Assembly: GCF_018499875.1 (NCBI RefSeq)
Contig: NZ_JAHBAY010000003.1
Location: forward strand, 62,001-126,000
Length of the DNA: 64,000 nucleotides
Direction: 5' to 3'
DNA from: Kineosporia corallincola
Lineage (GTDB): Bacteria > Actinomycetota > Actinomycetes > Actinomycetales > Kineosporiaceae
Shown: piece after piece, positions 49,338 through 59,169 of the stretch
Position numbering within the stretch: the first letter of the stretch is position 1
Layout: every line of letters begins with the position of its first letter
The notes under the pieces: model-generated
What the model saw: the letters and a program-made list of their open reading frames with translations, nothing else
Databases searched by the model: none
Told to the model about the DNA's origin: nothing
Made by a program: the position numbers and the translations under genes

Positions 49338-50903
49338 ATGAGGATCGCCATTGTCGGAGCCGGTTTCGCCGGTCTGGGCACCGCCCGCATGCTGGTGCGC
49401 TGCGGCTTCGAGGTGACCGTGTTCGAGCAGGCCCCCGACGTCGGCGGGGTGTGGAGCCGCACCCGGCGCTATCCGGGTCTGCGCACCCAGAACGACAGGC
49501 GCACCTACGCCTTCTCCGAGTACCCGATGCCGTCGCACTACCCGGAATGGCCCACCGGAGAACAGGTCCAGCGTTATCTGGAGGGTTACGCCGCCGCCTT
49601 CGGGCTGGACCGGGTGATCCGGCTCGGCACCGAGGTGGTGTCGGCCGAGCTGGTGAACGAGTCGTCCTGGCGGCTGACCGTGCGTCCCGCCGACCCGGTG
49701 CGCCCTGCCGACCCGGTGCGCCCTGTCGACCCGGTGCGGCCGGACGACGCCCCGCACGAGCACGACCGGGCCGCCGCCGAGGTGCTGGAGTTCGACCACC
49801 TGGTGGTGGCCAACGGCACCCTGTCGAAGCCGGCGATCCCGGTGCTGCCCGGCCGCACCGGGTTCGAGGAGGCCGGCGGAAAGGTGTGCGCCACATCGGA
49901 TTTCATTGACCTGGACGACGCCCGCGGGCGTGACGTGGTGGTGCTCGGCTACGGCAAGTCGGCGTGCGACGTGGCCGTGCCGGTGGCCGACGTGGCCGCC
50001 CGCACCACCGTGGTGGCCCGGCACCTGCTCTGGAAGGTGCCGCGCCGGCTCGGCGGGCTGCTCAACTACAAGTATCTGCTGCTGACCCGCCTCGGCGAGG
50101 GCCTGTTCCCCTACCTGCGTCCCGGCCTGTCCGACCGGGTGCTGCACGCGGCCGGGGGCCGGGTGCCCGCGGCGATGCTGGCCGGGGTGCGCGCCGTCGT
50201 GGTCCGGCAGTACCGGCTGGACCGGCTCGGGCTGGTGCCGCACGGCCCGTTCGGCGAGATCGCCCGCAGCACGGTCGGCCTGGTCACCGAGGGTTTCTAC
50301 GAGCGGGTGCGATCGGGACGCCTGCGGGTGGTGCGTGACGCCGTGGTGGAGGAACTGCTCGCCGAGGGCGGCCGGCCGCGGGCGCGGCTGAGCACCGGCG
50401 AGACCGTGGACGCCGACCTGGTGCTCTGCGGAACCGGTTTCGACCAGCAGGTGCCGTTCCTCTCCCCCGGCCTGGTGGCCCGGCTCCAGGACGACCGCGG
50501 CAACTTCGTGCTGTACCGGCAGATCCTTCCGCCGCGGGTGCCGGCGCTGACCTTCGCCGGTTACGACTCGTCGTTCTTCTGCCCGCTCGGCGCGGAGATC
50601 GGCGCCGTCTGGACCGCCGCGCACCTGCTCGGTGGCCTGCCCCTGCCGGATTCCGGGCAGATGCTCGCGCAGGCGGGCGAGCAGGTGCGGTGGGCGGAGC
50701 GACGGGCCCAGGGCAAGCACGGCCGGGGCACCAACGTCGTCCCCTTCTCGATGCACCACGTCGACGAGATGCTCGACGACCTCGGGCTCGGCGTGGGCGC
50801 CGTCACCCGGGCCCGGCAGTGGCTGCTGCCGGTGAACCCCTCGGCCTACCGCCACATCGGCACGGCACTGCTGGAACGGCTCGCACCGCAGAAGCTTTCG
50901 TAA
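49338..50903 (+). CDS. FAD-dependent monooxygenase (FMO/Baeyer-Villiger-like)
   Basis: 521 residues from ATG 49338. FAD site IAIVGAGFAGLGTARMLVRC, then YPGLRTQNDRRTYAFSEYPM and NADPH site VVLGYGKSACDVAVPVADVA, followed by DLVLCGTGFDQQVPFLSPG, are those of flavin monooxygenases that bind FAD and NADPH in two Rossmann folds. Substrate unknown. A low-complexity segment of VRPADP repeats (18-bp DNA repeats 49680-49733) sits near residue 115. It is a lone gene. Confidence 0.87.
   Translation: MRIAIVGAGFAGLGTARMLVRCGFEVTVFEQAPDVGGVWSRTRRYPGLRTQNDRRTYAFSEYPMPSHYPEWPTGEQVQRYLEGYAAAFGLDRVIRLGTEVVSAELVNESSWRLTVRPADPVRPADPVRPVDPVRPDDAPHEHDRAAAEVLEFDHLVVANGTLSKPAIPVLPGRTGFEEAGGKVCATSDFIDLDDARGRDVVVLGYGKSACDVAVPVADVAARTTVVARHLLWKVPRRLGGLLNYKYLLLTRLGEGLFPYLRPGLSDRVLHAAGGRVPAAMLAGVRAVVVRQYRLDRLGLVPHGPFGEIARSTVGLVTEGFYERVRSGRLRVVRDAVVEELLAEGGRPRARLSTGETVDADLVLCGTGFDQQVPFLSPGLVARLQDDRGNFVLYRQILPPRVPALTFAGYDSSFFCPLGAEIGAVWTAAHLLGGLPLPDSGQMLAQAGEQVRWAERRAQGKHGRGTNVVPFSMHHVDEMLDDLGLGVGAVTRARQWLLPVNPSAYRHIGTALLERLAPQKLS
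49680..49733 (+). repeat. 18-bp in-frame tandem repeat inside the flavin monooxygenase gene
   Basis: Three units of GTGCGCCCTGCCGACCCG type (49680, 49698, 49716) encode VRPADP/VRPVDP in a surface segment between strands of the FAD domain. Confidence 0.9.
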
Positions 50904-50959
50904 GACGTCCGGGTTCGCGCTGGTCACGCCCGGGCTGGTGATCGACCGCCGGTCGCGGG

Positions 50960-53272
50960 TCAGGCGGGGACGGCGTTCTCCGGCACGACCGTGAGGCGCC
51001 GGGCCGGTCCGGCGGCACGCAGCAGCGCGGTCATCGACGCGGCCGGCTGCGGGCGGCACAGGTGGTAGCCCTGGCCGTAGGCGATGCCCAGCCCGGCCAG
51101 CCGCTCGCGCTGCGGCTCGGTCTCGATGCCCTCGGCCACCACGTCCACCTGGAGCGAGCGGGCCAGCGCCACGATGCCCTCCAGAAGCGGGGACGACGCG
51201 GCGGTCTGGAGGTTGCTGGTGATCGACCGGTCCAGCTTGAGCTGGCGCACCGGATAGCGGTGCAGGTAGTCCAGCGAGGTGTAGCCGATGCCGAAGTCGT
51301 CCAGGCTGACCCGCACCCCGGCCTCGGTGAGCAGGGCCAGGGTGAGCGCGCCGGCCTCCGGGGGCAGCTCGTCGTGCTCGGTGATCTCCAGGTGCAGCTG
51401 CTGCGGGCGCACCCCGGTGCGCCGCAGGTACTCCAGCGTGACCTCGGCCAGGTGCGGGTCGAGCATGCTGGTGCGACCGAGGTTGGTGCTGACGTAGATC
51501 GAGCCGATCCCCTCGGCCTCCCACTGCGCCACCTGGGCCAGGGCCTCGTGCAGCACCCAGCGGTCGAGATCGCCCGCCAGGCCGGAGGTCTCGGCCAGAC
51601 CCAGGAAGTCGTCGGGGCGGATCATCCCGCGTTCGGCGTGCCGCCAGCGGATCAGCGCCTCGCACCCGGTGACCGCTCCGGTGCCGAGCTCGACCAAGGG
51701 CTGGTAATACACCTCCAGGGTGCCCGCGGTGGTGTCGCCGTCCATGGTCCGCCGCAGGTCGGCGAGCAGCGTCTGCCGGCCGAGCACCTGCTCCCGGTGC
51801 TTCGGGTCGTAGACCGTCACGGTGTTCTTGCCCGCGGCCTTGGCCGCGTACACCGCGATGTCGACCTCGGTGAACACTTCGGCCTCGTCACGACGGGGGC
51901 AGCTGATCGCGGTGACCCCGGTGCTGGCCCGCACCGGCATCGCGTTGCCCGACACGGTGAACGGCTCGGCGAACACCTGCTCCACGGTCTGCTCCACCGA
52001 GGCGTGCCCGGGCGGCAGGATCAGCACGAACTCGTCACCGCCGGTGCGCCCGATGATGCCGTCGGCGCCCACCGCACCGCGCAGCCGCCGGGCCACCTGC
52101 ACCAGCAGCTCGTCGCCGGCGTAGTGCCCGAAGGTGTCGTTGATCTGCTTGAAGTCGTCGAGGTCCAGCTGAGCCAGTTGCCAGGGCCGCTCCGGCGAGG
52201 CGTCCACACGACGGTAGGCCAGCACCAGCCCGCGCCGGTTCAGCAGGCCGGTGTACCAGTCGCGCACCGCCAGCCGCTCGTTGTCGAGAACCGCTGCCGC
52301 ACCACGCACCAGCGCGACCACAGCCAGCAGCAGCCCGGTCAGCAGATAGACCAGGGCCGGCAACCGGCCGCCGTCCTGCGGGCCCAGCACATAGAGCAGC
52401 ACCGGCATCACGGCCAGCGGGATCAGGCCGAGCAGCCGTCCCGACTCGGAGCGGCGGCAGCTCAGGGCGGCCCGGGTGAAGGCCGAGCGCATCGACGGGT
52501 CGAGCGGGGCCCAGACGAACAGGCCGACGGCCACCGTCAGGCTGACGTAACCGGCCGTGACGTAGAACTGTTCGCCCCGGGCGGTGGACAGGAGGATCGC
52601 GCCGGCGATGATGCCGAGGGCGCCGAACACGGTCAGCAGCAGGGCGCGGGGCATCCGTTCCCGGGAGAGCAGGAACCGCAGCAGCAGGCCGCCGAGGATC
52701 ACGTCGAGGGCCGAGGTCAGCACCGGTGCGGTGGACATCCGCTCGGGCTGCGCCTGCACGCTGGTCACCACCTGGGCCAGCACCAGGCCGAGCACGCCGA
52801 CGAGGAGAAGGCGGTCCGCGTACCGGGACACCCGGTCGTGCGGCCTGCCGAACTCCTCGTCGGCCCCGGGGAAGAACCCGCGCCGCAGCGGTTTTCTCAC
52901 CGCGGGGTCCCCGTGCCGCCGGATCCAGTACAGCCGGATGCCGACGGCGAACGCGAACAGCTGCCCGGCCACCACGAGTGCCGCGTAAGCCGTCGTCCTG
53001 ACCGGCTCCGAGGCCGGGACCAGCGGGTCGACCAGACCCGCGAGGCCCCACATCAACAGCATTCCCGCAACCAGCCACCAGGCGACCCGCTCGGCCGGGC
53101 GGTACCACGCCATGCCGCCGAGCGTCGCGCCCACGGCCACCCATGTCCCGGACACCAGCAACCACGGCTGGGCCTGCGGGACCCCGGCGAGAACCGCCAG
53201 TATGAGCAACCCGACGAGGGGGACGCCGATCGGCATCGGCCGGGCGGCGGCGTCTTTCGGCGTCTCCCTCAT
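50960..53272 (-). CDS. Membrane GGDEF-EAL protein (cyclic di-GMP cyclase/phosphodiesterase)
   Basis: 770 residues from ATG 53272. Residues 10-300 form about nine membrane segments (MASE-like sensor), then GGDEF: QLDLDDFKQINDTFGHYAGD and RTGGDEFVLIL with intact Gly-Gly-Asp-Glu-Phe near 412; then EAL: EALIRWRHAERG near 537, LEITEHDELP, LDDFGIGYTSLDYLHRYPVR, QLKLDRSI and VVAEGIETEPQR, so both catalytic cores look complete apart from small changes (DDFGIGYTSL for DDFGTGYSSL). It can thus make or break c-di-GMP; which prevails is unclear. Confidence 0.9.
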   Translation of the reverse strand: MRETPKDAAARPMPIGVPLVGLLILAVLAGVPQAQPWLLVSGTWVAVGATLGGMAWYRPAERVAWWLVAGMLLMWGLAGLVDPLVPASEPVRTTAYAALVVAGQLFAFAVGIRLYWIRRHGDPAVRKPLRRGFFPGADEEFGRPHDRVSRYADRLLLVGVLGLVLAQVVTSVQAQPERMSTAPVLTSALDVILGGLLLRFLLSRERMPRALLLTVFGALGIIAGAILLSTARGEQFYVTAGYVSLTVAVGLFVWAPLDPSMRSAFTRAALSCRRSESGRLLGLIPLAVMPVLLYVLGPQDGGRLPALVYLLTGLLLAVVALVRGAAAVLDNERLAVRDWYTGLLNRRGLVLAYRRVDASPERPWQLAQLDLDDFKQINDTFGHYAGDELLVQVARRLRGAVGADGIIGRTGGDEFVLILPPGHASVEQTVEQVFAEPFTVSGNAMPVRASTGVTAISCPRRDEAEVFTEVDIAVYAAKAAGKNTVTVYDPKHREQVLGRQTLLADLRRTMDGDTTAGTLEVYYQPLVELGTGAVTGCEALIRWRHAERGMIRPDDFLGLAETSGLAGDLDRWVLHEALAQVAQWEAEGIGSIYVSTNLGRTSMLDPHLAEVTLEYLRRTGVRPQQLHLEITEHDELPPEAGALTLALLTEAGVRVSLDDFGIGYTSLDYLHRYPVRQLKLDRSITSNLQTAASSPLLEGIVALARSLQVDVVAEGIETEPQRERLAGLGIAYGQGYHLCRPQPAASMTALLRAAGPARRLTVVPENAVPA

Positions 53273-53386
53273 GCCCGGTCCGTCGGCGCGGGCGGGCCGC
53301 AATCAAGCACGGACGGTCACCGGGACCGGCCGGCCAGCACGGCGTCCACCCGGTCGGTCCAGCGACACGCGGTCACCGGTCCGGTC

Positions 53387-54295
53387 TCAGCGACCGGCCG
53401 GAACCACACCCTCCAGCCCCTGCGCCACCTCGGCGAACAGGTCGAAGACGCCGGGCGTGGCCACCACCCGGCTGTTCACGATCACCTCGTCGACCCCCAG
53501 CTCGGCGAGCCGGGCCAGCCGCTCGACGGCCTGGGCCGGACTCTCACCGGCTGAACCACCGGCCGTGCCCTCGCGGGTCAGGTACAGGTTGCTCAGCACG
53601 GTCTTGTGGATCTCGGCGTAGTCCCGCCCGATGTCGTCGCAGTGCCCCCGCAGCACCGCGAGTTTGTGTGGAATCACACTCTTGTCCGGGCCGTCGAACA
53701 GGTTGCAGGCGTCGCCGTACCGCGCCAGCAGCCGCAGCGTCTTCTTCTCGCCCCCGCCGCCGACCAGGATCCGCGGGTGCGGGCGGGACAGGGCCTGCGG
53801 CACGTTCAGCGGGCGTTCCAGCCGGTAGTGCTCTCCCTCGAACGGGCTCTCGTCACCGTCCCACATCCGGTGCGCGATGCGCAGCGTCTCCTCCAGCCGC
53901 TCGAACCGCTCGGCGGTGGAGGGGAAGGGAACGCCGAGACCGCGGTGCTCGTCCTCGTTCCAGGCCGCGCCGATGCCCAGCCAGGCACGGCCGCCGGAGA
54001 GCACGTCGAGGGTGGTGACGGTCTTCACCAGCAGACCGGGATGCCGGTAGGTGACGCCGGTGACGAGCGTTCCCAGGGTGATCTTCTCGGTGAGGGCCGC
54101 GGCGTAGGCCAGCGCCGTGTAGCCCTCCAGCATGTCCAGGTCGGGGCGGCCGAAGATCTGGAAGAAGTGATCCATCACCCAGAAGCTGGACAGGCCGGCC
54201 TGGTCGGCGTCGCGGGCGATCCGGCCGAACGTCCGGCCGAGCTCGGCCGGTCCGCCGTCCCAGGTGAACTTGGGTACCTGAAGTCCGATGCGCAT
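53387..54295 (-). CDS. LLM-class F420-dependent oxidoreductase
   Basis: 302 residues from ATG 54295. MRIGLQVPKFTWDGGPAELG, SSFWVMDHFFQIFGRPD, LGTLVTGVTYRHPGLLVKTV and LSGGRAWLGIGAAWNEDEHR are typical of the luciferase-like TIM barrel that binds coenzyme F420. Reaction unknown. Its promoter would overlap the palindrome 54314-54341, the ctaB terminator. Confidence 0.87.
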   Translation of the reverse strand: MRIGLQVPKFTWDGGPAELGRTFGRIARDADQAGLSSFWVMDHFFQIFGRPDLDMLEGYTALAYAAALTEKITLGTLVTGVTYRHPGLLVKTVTTLDVLSGGRAWLGIGAAWNEDEHRGLGVPFPSTAERFERLEETLRIAHRMWDGDESPFEGEHYRLERPLNVPQALSRPHPRILVGGGGEKKTLRLLARYGDACNLFDGPDKSVIPHKLAVLRGHCDDIGRDYAEIHKTVLSNLYLTREGTAGGSAGESPAQAVERLARLAELGVDEVIVNSRVVATPGVFDLFAEVAQGLEGVVPAGR

Positions 54296-54313
54296 GCCCC
54301 CAGCCAACACGCA

Positions 54314-54341
54314 AAGGGCCCGAGGACGTCCTCGGGCCCTT
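54314..54341. terminator. 28-bp perfect palindrome, terminator of ctaB
   Basis: AAGGGCCCGAGGAC followed at once by its reverse complement, with TTTGCGTG after it on the minus strand, 12 bases past the heme O synthase stop. In RNA the centre forms a small loop. Confidence 0.85.
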
Positions 54342-54353
54342 CTGTGGGAGAGC

Positions 54354-55382
54354 TCAGAAGTGCAGCAGCGGGTCGATCGCGACGACCAGGAACAGCACCG
54401 TGAGATAGGTGATCGAGCCGTGGAACAGCCGCATCGGCTTGAGCTCGGCCTCCTGCCGCTTCGCCCGGCCGTACAGCCGGTGCGCCTCGTAGAGGAAGTA
54501 GGCACCGGTGACGCCCGCGCCGATCGTGTAGAGCCAGCCGGTGTCGGCGGCCGGGATCAGCAGGAACGACCAGAGCACCATGGCCCAGGAGTAGATGATG
54601 ATCTGCCGGGCCACGTTCACCGGGTCGGCCACCACGGGCAGCATCGGCACACCGGCCTTGGCGTAGTCCTCGCGGTACTTGATGGACAGCGGCCAGTAGT
54701 GCGGCGGCGTCCAGAGGAACACGATGCCGAACAGGATGAACGGCGCCCAGTCCAGGCTGTTGGTGACGGCCGACCAGCCGATCAGCGTGGGCAGGCAACC
54801 CGCGACGCCGCCCCACACGATGTTCTGCGGGGTGCGGCGTTTCAGGATCATCGTGTAGCCGACCACGTACAGCAGGATCGCGGCGAGCCCCAGCAGCGCC
54901 GACAGCACGTTCACCGTGACGGCCAGCACCAGCGTGGCGATCGCGCCCAGGGCCAGCCCGAACGTGAGGGCGCCGCGAGGGCTGACCTCGCCGGTGACCA
55001 GCGGCCGGTTTCCGGTGCGCTTCATCTCCGCGTCGATGTCGCGGTCGATGTACATGTTCAGGGCGTTGGCGCTGCCGGCGGCCAGCGAGCCGCCGAAGAG
55101 GGTCGCGAGCACGAGCCAGAGCGAGGGGACGCCCCGCTCGGCCAGCATCATCGCCGGCACGGTGGTGACCAGCAGCAGCTCGATGATGCGGGGCTTCGTC
55201 AGCGCGACGTACGCCTTCACCGACCGGCGCAGCTTGTGCGATCCCTTGGCCCGGACCAGGAAGAGCTCGCTCTCACCGGTCAGTTCGGGAAAGGCCGCCC
55301 TCAGCGCGGGCACCGTCGGGACGTGTGTGGGCGGCGCCACCAGCCCCGAGGGCGGCGCCGGGCGAGGTTCGACAGCAGTCAC
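54354..55382 (-). CDS. ctaB: Heme O synthase (protoheme IX farnesyltransferase)
   Basis: 342 residues from GTG 55382, which has GAGGG five bases upstream; a longer frame to 55571 lacks support. UbiA-type prenyltransferase with [20 protein letters not shown] and [16 protein letters not shown], the two Asp-rich motifs that bind farnesyl diphosphate, and nine membrane helices. It adds the farnesyl group to heme B to make heme O for cytochrome oxidase. The arrangement divergent from transketolase is the classical actinobacterial one. Confidence 0.95.
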   Translation of the reverse strand: MTAVEPRPAPPSGLVAPPTHVPTVPALRAAFPELTGESELFLVRAKGSHKLRRSVKAYVALTKPRIIELLLVTTVPAMMLAERGVPSLWLVLATLFGGSLAAGSANALNMYIDRDIDAEMKRTGNRPLVTGEVSPRGALTFGLALGAIATLVLAVTVNVLSALLGLAAILLYVVGYTMILKRRTPQNIVWGGVAGCLPTLIGWSAVTNSLDWAPFILFGIVFLWTPPHYWPLSIKYREDYAKAGVPMLPVVADPVNVARQIIIYSWAMVLWSFLLIPAADTGWLYTIGAGVTGAYFLYEAHRLYGRAKRQEAELKPMRLFHGSITYLTVLFLVVAIDPLLHF

Positions 55383-55803
55383 AGTTCCCTCGATGTTCAG
55401 ATTCGGTCGTGCGTCACTGTACGCGGGGCCTTCGGCCCTTTCGGACCCGGCACCCCGTAACACTCTGGCAAAGCTCGGCAGAACCTTGCGGTAACCCCAG
55501 CTCATCGGCATGCCGAGATCGCTTCCGGAACCACGATCATGGCGGATCATGGCCCGCGTACGACCGGTCATGGCTGTTCGTGCCCGCCGTCCTGTTCAGA
55601 ACCGGCAGGTCGCGTCCGAAGTCCGAAGCGAGCGACTCCCCGGACACGCGGACACTCCGCTACACCTGTTGAAGTCTGTCCGGACATCAGCGGCCCGAAC
55701 TGGCCTGCAAGAGTTCACGCACGCGCGCCTGGAACGGCCCGGCTCCCCGGCCCGGGCTAGGCTCGATCTTGAGAAAACCATGTAGGGAAGGATCCAGATC
55801 GTC
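55383..55803. other. Intergenic region between ctaB and tkt
   Basis: 421 bp with no supported gene. It must hold both divergent promoters. TAGGCT (55758-55763) is a candidate tkt -10, with TGGAAC (55730-55735) at a rather wide spacing. The short direct repeat GATCATGGC occurs twice around 55535-55555. I see no riboswitch or palindrome of note. Confidence 0.55.
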
Positions 55804-57906
55804 GTGACAGACACCGCGGCAACTAGCGCCACCTTTGAGTGGACCGACCTGGACAAGCGCGCGGTGGACACCGTGCGCCTGCTCGCCGCCGACGCGGTGC
55901 AGAAGGTCGGGAACGGTCACCCCGGGACGGCGATGAGCCTCGCCCCCGCGGCGTACACGCTGTACCAGAAGGTCATGAAGCACGACCCGACCGACCCGAA
56001 CTGGGTGGGCCGCGACCGCTTCGTGCTCTCCGCCGGGCACTCCAGCATCACCCAGTACGTCCAGCTCTTCCTGGCCGGTTACGGCCTGGAGCTGGAAGAC
56101 CTGAAGGCGCTGCGCACCTGGGGCTCGCTGACCCCCGGTCACCCGGAGTACGGCCACACGGCCGGCGTCGAGATCACCACCGGTCCGCTCGGCCAGGGTC
56201 TGGCCTCCGCGGTCGGCATGGCGATGGCCGCCCGTCGTGAGCGTGGCCTGTTCGACCCCGAGGCCGCGCCCGGCACCAGCCCGTTCGACCACCACATCTA
56301 CGTGATCGCCTCCGACGGTGACCTCCAGGAGGGTGTCACCTCCGAGGCCTCGTCGATCGCCGGTCACCAGGAGCTGGGCAACCTGGTCGTGATCTACGAC
56401 CAGAACCACATCTCCATCGAGGACGACACCGACATCGCCTTCACCGAAGACGTCGCCAAGCGGTACGAGGCGTACCACTGGCACGTGCAGAAGGTGGACT
56501 GGACCGTCACCGGCGAGTACGTCGAAGACGTCCAGCAGCTGGCCGACGCGATCGAGGCGGCCAAGGCCGAGACCTCGAAGCCGTCGATCATCCTGCTCCG
56601 CACGATCATCGCCTGGCCGGCCCCGACCAAGCAGGGCACCGGTGCCTCGCACGGCTCGGCCCTCGGCCTGGACGAGATCAAGGCCACGAAGGAACTGCTC
56701 GGCTTCCCGGCCGACCAGGACTTCTACGTCGAGCCCGAGGTGTTCAAGCACGTCCGCGGCGCGATCGACCGCGGTCAGGCCCTGAAGGCCGCCTGGCTGG
56801 ACGGTTTCAAGAAGTGGGAGGCCGCCAACCCCGAGCGCGCCGCCCTGCACGAGCGTCTCGCGGCGGGCCGTCTGCCCGACGGCTGGGAGAGCGCGCTGCC
56901 GTCGTTCCCGGCCGGCAAGGACGTCTCCACCCGCAAGGCCTCCGGCGCCGTCCTCGACGCCCTGGCCCCGGTTCTGCCGGAGCTGTGGGGCGGTTCGGCC
57001 GACCTGGCCGAGTCGAACAACACCACGATGAAGGGTGAGCCGTCGTTCATCCCGTCGCGGCGTTCCACCAGCACGTGGACCGGTGACCCGTACGGCCGCA
57101 CGCTGCACTTCGGCATCCGCGAGCACGCGATGGGCTCGATCCTCGCGGGTATCCGGCTGCACGGGAACACCCGCCCCTACGGCGGCACGTTCCTCCAGTT
57201 CAGCGACTACATGCGGGGCGCCGTCCGGCTCACCTCGCTGATGGACATCCCGGTCACCTACGTGTGGACCCACGACTCCATCGGCCTGGGCGAGGACGGC
57301 CCGACGCACCAGCCGGTCGAGCACCTGGCCGCGCTGCGGGCGATCCCGAACCTGTCGGTGGTCCGCCCGGCCGACGCCAACGAGACCGCGTGGGCCTGGC
57401 GTTCGCTGCTGGAGCGCAACTCCGGCCCGGTCGGCCTGATCCTGTCCCGTCAGAACCTGCCCACCTTCGACCGTGAGGCCCCCGGCTTCAACGGCGCCGA
57501 GGGCGTGGCGCGCGGTGGGTACATCCTGGCCGAGGCCGACGGCGGCGACCCCAAGGTGATCCTGATGGGCACCGGCTCCGAGGTCCAGCTCGCGGTCGAG
57601 GCCCGTGAGGTGCTCCAGGCCGAGGGAATCCCGACCCGGGTCGTCTCGTTGCCGTGCATCGAGTGGTTCAACGAGCAGGACGCCAACTACAAGGCGACCG
57701 TGCTGCCCCACACCGTCAAGGCGCGGGTCTCGGTCGAGGCCGGCATCGCCCTCGGCTGGCGCGAGCTGGTCGGTGACAACGGCCGCAGCATCTCGCTGGA
57801 GCACTACGGCGCCTCCGCGGACTACAAGCGCATCTTCAAGGAGTTCGGCATCACCACGGACGCCGTGGTCGAGGCCGCCAAGGAGAGCCTGCGCGGCACC
57901 GAGTGA
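55804..57906 (+). CDS. tkt: Transketolase
   Basis: 700 residues from GTG 55804. Thiamine diphosphate enzyme: [40 protein letters not shown] with the ThDP motif, [17 protein letters not shown], then central [20 protein letters not shown] and a C-terminal domain. Moves two-carbon units in the non-oxidative pentose phosphate pathway. First of the tkt-tal-pgi-zwf-opcA-pgl cluster. Confidence 0.97.
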   Translation: MTDTAATSATFEWTDLDKRAVDTVRLLAADAVQKVGNGHPGTAMSLAPAAYTLYQKVMKHDPTDPNWVGRDRFVLSAGHSSITQYVQLFLAGYGLELEDLKALRTWGSLTPGHPEYGHTAGVEITTGPLGQGLASAVGMAMAARRERGLFDPEAAPGTSPFDHHIYVIASDGDLQEGVTSEASSIAGHQELGNLVVIYDQNHISIEDDTDIAFTEDVAKRYEAYHWHVQKVDWTVTGEYVEDVQQLADAIEAAKAETSKPSIILLRTIIAWPAPTKQGTGASHGSALGLDEIKATKELLGFPADQDFYVEPEVFKHVRGAIDRGQALKAAWLDGFKKWEAANPERAALHERLAAGRLPDGWESALPSFPAGKDVSTRKASGAVLDALAPVLPELWGGSADLAESNNTTMKGEPSFIPSRRSTSTWTGDPYGRTLHFGIREHAMGSILAGIRLHGNTRPYGGTFLQFSDYMRGAVRLTSLMDIPVTYVWTHDSIGLGEDGPTHQPVEHLAALRAIPNLSVVRPADANETAWAWRSLLERNSGPVGLILSRQNLPTFDREAPGFNGAEGVARGGYILAEADGGDPKVILMGTGSEVQLAVEAREVLQAEGIPTRVVSLPCIEWFNEQDANYKATVLPHTVKARVSVEAGIALGWRELVGDNGRSISLEHYGASADYKRIFKEFGITTDAVVEAAKESLRGTE

Positions 57907-57908
57907 CT

Positions 57909-57932
57909 CGCGCGCTCAACCCGAAGCGCGCG
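57909..57932 (+). terminator. Hairpin directly after tkt
   Basis: CGCGCGCT and AGCGCGCG (57909-57916, 57925-57932) are perfect 8-bp arms, a few bases past the stop. Could be a weak terminator or a processing/stability element between tkt and tal. Confidence 0.5.
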
Positions 57933-57953
57933 TAGCACCTGCACCACCCGGTT

Positions 57954-57986
57954 CGTCTCCCGGCGTCGACGAGGACGCGGGAGACG
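57954..57986 (+). terminator. Second hairpin between tkt and tal
   Basis: CGTCTCCCG and CGGGAGACG (57954-57962, 57978-57986) with a 15-base loop. With the previous hairpin it may set the ratio between tkt and tal messages. Confidence 0.55.
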
Positions 57987-58047
57987 GGCCGGTTTCGAGA
58001 ATGAGCCGTGCGGACGCCGCACGGCACCCGCAACAGGAGGCACATTC

Positions 58048-59169
58048 GTGAGCAACGCAACCAAAGACCTTGCCGCCAACGGCGTCTCGGTCTGGCTGGA
58101 CGACCTGTCCCGCGAGCTGCTGGAGAGCGGCGACCTGGCGAAGCTGATCGCCGAGCGCGGCGTGGTCGGCGTCACGACCAACCCGACCATCTTCGCCAAC
58201 GCGCTGTCCAAGGGCGACCGCTACCAGGACCAGGTGGACGCTCTCGCGAAGAAGAACGCGGACGTCGACCTCGCGGTCTTCGAGATCACCACCGACGACG
58301 TGCGTTCGGCGTCCGACGTGTTCAAGCCGCTCTACGACTCGACGAACGGCCAGGACGGCCGGGTCTCGATCGAGGTCGACCCGCGGCTCGCGCGTGACAC
58401 CGAGGGCACGATCGACAGCGCCAAGAAGCTCTGGGCGACCGTCGACCGCAAGAACGCCATGATCAAGATCCCGGCCAGCGTCGAGGGCCTGCCGGCCATC
58501 ACCGCCGTGATCGCCGAGGGCATCAGCGTCAACGTCACGCTGATCTTCTCGCTCGAGCGCTACCGCGCCGTCATCGACGCCTACCTGGCCGGCCTGGAGC
58601 AGGCCAAGGCCAAGGGCATCGACCTGTCCACGATCCGCTCCGTCGCCTCGTTCTTCGTGTCGCGTGTCGACACCGAGATCGACAAGCGCCTGGTCAAGAT
58701 CGGCACCGACGAGGCCCTGGCGCTGAAGAGCAAGGCCGGTCTGGCCAACGCCCAGCTCGCCTACCAGGCCTTCGAGGAGTCCGTGGCGACCGCCCGCTGG
58801 CAGGAGCTGGCCGCGGCCGGCGCGCACGTGCAGCGTCCGCTGTGGGCCTCGACCGGAGTCAAGGACCCGTCGCTGCCCGACACCCTCTACGTGACCGAGC
58901 TGGTCGCGAAGAACACGGTCAACACCATGCCGGGGGCCACCCTGGAGGCCACCTTCGACCACGGTGTGATCACGGGTGACACGGTGACCGGCTCCTACGC
59001 CAAGGCCACCGAGACGATGAACGCCCTGGCCGCCGTCGGCGTCGACTACAACGACGTCGTCAACCTGCTCGAGGTCGAGGGCCTGGACAAGTTCGAGAAG
59101 AGCTGGGCCGAGCTCCTGGGCTCGGTGACCGACGAGCTGGAGCGCGCCAAGGCGCGGGTCGCGGAGTGA
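58048..59169 (+). CDS. tal: Transaldolase
   Basis: 373 residues from GTG 58048 with a perfect AGGAGG eight bases upstream. Catalytic Lys in NAMIKIPAS, plus [14 protein letters not shown] and [20 protein letters not shown]. Transfers dihydroxyacetone units in the pentose phosphate pathway. Its stop overlaps the pgi start. Confidence 0.96.
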   Translation: MSNATKDLAANGVSVWLDDLSRELLESGDLAKLIAERGVVGVTTNPTIFANALSKGDRYQDQVDALAKKNADVDLAVFEITTDDVRSASDVFKPLYDSTNGQDGRVSIEVDPRLARDTEGTIDSAKKLWATVDRKNAMIKIPASVEGLPAITAVIAEGISVNVTLIFSLERYRAVIDAYLAGLEQAKAKGIDLSTIRSVASFFVSRVDTEIDKRLVKIGTDEALALKSKAGLANAQLAYQAFEESVATARWQELAAAGAHVQRPLWASTGVKDPSLPDTLYVTELVAKNTVNTMPGATLEATFDHGVITGDTVTGSYAKATETMNALAAVGVDYNDVVNLLEVEGLDKFEKSWAELLGSVTDELERAKARVAE

